64,000 bases of DNA from Litomosoides sigmodontis. Lineage: Eukaryota; Nematoda; Chromadorea; Rhabditida; Onchocercidae. The notes beneath the pieces were generated by a model, which did no database searches, was not told where the DNA came from, and saw nothing but the letters and a program-made list of their open reading frames with translations. Shown here piece by piece: positions 63,527-64,000 of this stretch. Within the stretch, counting starts at the first letter, position 1, and each line of letters starts with the position of its first letter. The position numbers were made by a program, and so were the translations under genes. Location: positions 2,054,238 through 2,118,237 of the forward strand of contig OY718808.1 in NCBI GenBank assembly GCA_963070105.1, in the 5' to 3' direction.

Positions 63527-63990
63527 TGTTCCTCTTAAATCATTGCACCATATTTTTGAATTTTTTATGAAATATAAAATGAGAGAAATGAGTGGAAAAG
63601 AATGAGAAAAGCAAAAGCAAACAAACGCATCGAATTTTTGTGACGAATTCATTCGAAAGCAGTGAAATGCAAAAGGTGCAAATGTCGGACTAAAATTTTG
63701 GTGCAAATTTTTCGCACCGTTTCATTTGAAAAATGTAAGTGTGTGGGATCAATTTCAAGATGCAAATTTAAATAAATTGAAATGAAATCGATCGATCGTT
63801 CACAATTCGGTAAGTTGCTTTGTTTAATGCAGAAAGAATGGAAAAGAATAAAATCGAACAAAAAAAAACATCAATTAGGGCTAATTGAGCAACTAATCAT
63901 CAAAAATATCACTAAAATTTAAGAAATAATCGATTTCAAAATTAAATTTGAATTTTTTAAAATTTAACAGTTTAATTTACTAAATAAATA
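63527..63990 (+). repeat. dispersed direct repeat, copy 2
   Basis: Partner of 58910-59370, same orientation, about 4.6 kb apart. Similarity runs from a TTCCTCT(C/T)AAATCATT start to the AAAATATCACT(G/A)AAATTTAAG region and weakens by the window edge, so it may extend further. Confidence 0.9.
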
Positions 63991-64000
63991 TCCTAATAAT

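Larger units (their letters stand above)
57923..64000. other. gene-free AT-rich stretch at right edge
   Basis: No exon could be supported on either strand. It contains a diverged direct repeat (58910-59370 and 63527-63990), a hairpin (61692-61729) and GA/CT microsatellites. It is the upstream side of the HtrL-like gene. Confidence 0.5.

Overview
The window looks like nuclear DNA of a nematode, most plausibly a spirurid or filarial-type parasite, though the species cannot be fixed from sequence alone. Evidence: about 70% AT; short exons with intron ends of the TTTCAG/TTTTAG type; nematode-style orthologues (SEL-10/FBXW7, CDC25, a Myt1-like kinase, a divergent globin, an HtrL/YibB-domain membrane protein); probable trans-splice acceptors just upstream of several start codons. 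There is no bacterial, phage or CRISPR content.

Layout: 1-1316 (minus) carries the 5' exons of a Myt1/WEE-1.3-like kinase running off the left edge. 1.3-22.5 kb is a long gene-poor stretch with two giant ATT/AAT arrays (about 0.87 and 1.45 kb), many dinucleotide repeats and two perfect hairpins. 22.5-28.7 kb (plus) is a seven-exon CDC25 phosphatase gene whose third intron holds a third, about 2.26 kb, AAT array. 30.7-34.5 kb (minus) is an eleven-exon gene for an unrecognised 535-residue coiled-coil protein with a KEN box and a PP1-docking motif. 35.9-39.6 kb (minus) is a second CDC25 paralogue, convergent with the first. 41.7-48.3 kb (minus) is a complete fifteen-exon FBXW7/SEL-10 gene. 50.6-54.3 kb (plus) is a globin-like gene, convergent with an eight-exon HtrL/YibB-domain type II membrane protein at 54.8-57.9 kb (minus). 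58-64 kb is gene-free but contains a direct repeat of about 0.45 kb and a striking hairpin.

Theme: four recognisable genes act on cell-cycle control. A Myt1-type kinase would place inhibitory phosphates on CDK1, two CDC25 phosphatases would remove them, and FBXW7/SEL-10 is the substrate receptor of an SCF ubiquitin ligase. Between the CDC25 genes lies an unknown protein carrying an APC/C-type KEN degron and an RVxF PP1 motif. Exon models were built by hand from splice signals and frame continuity. All phases agree for the first CDC25 gene, the KEN-box gene, FBXW7 and the HtrL-like gene. The 5' ends of the second CDC25 gene and of the globin, and the exon 1-2 junction of the kinase, are unresolved.
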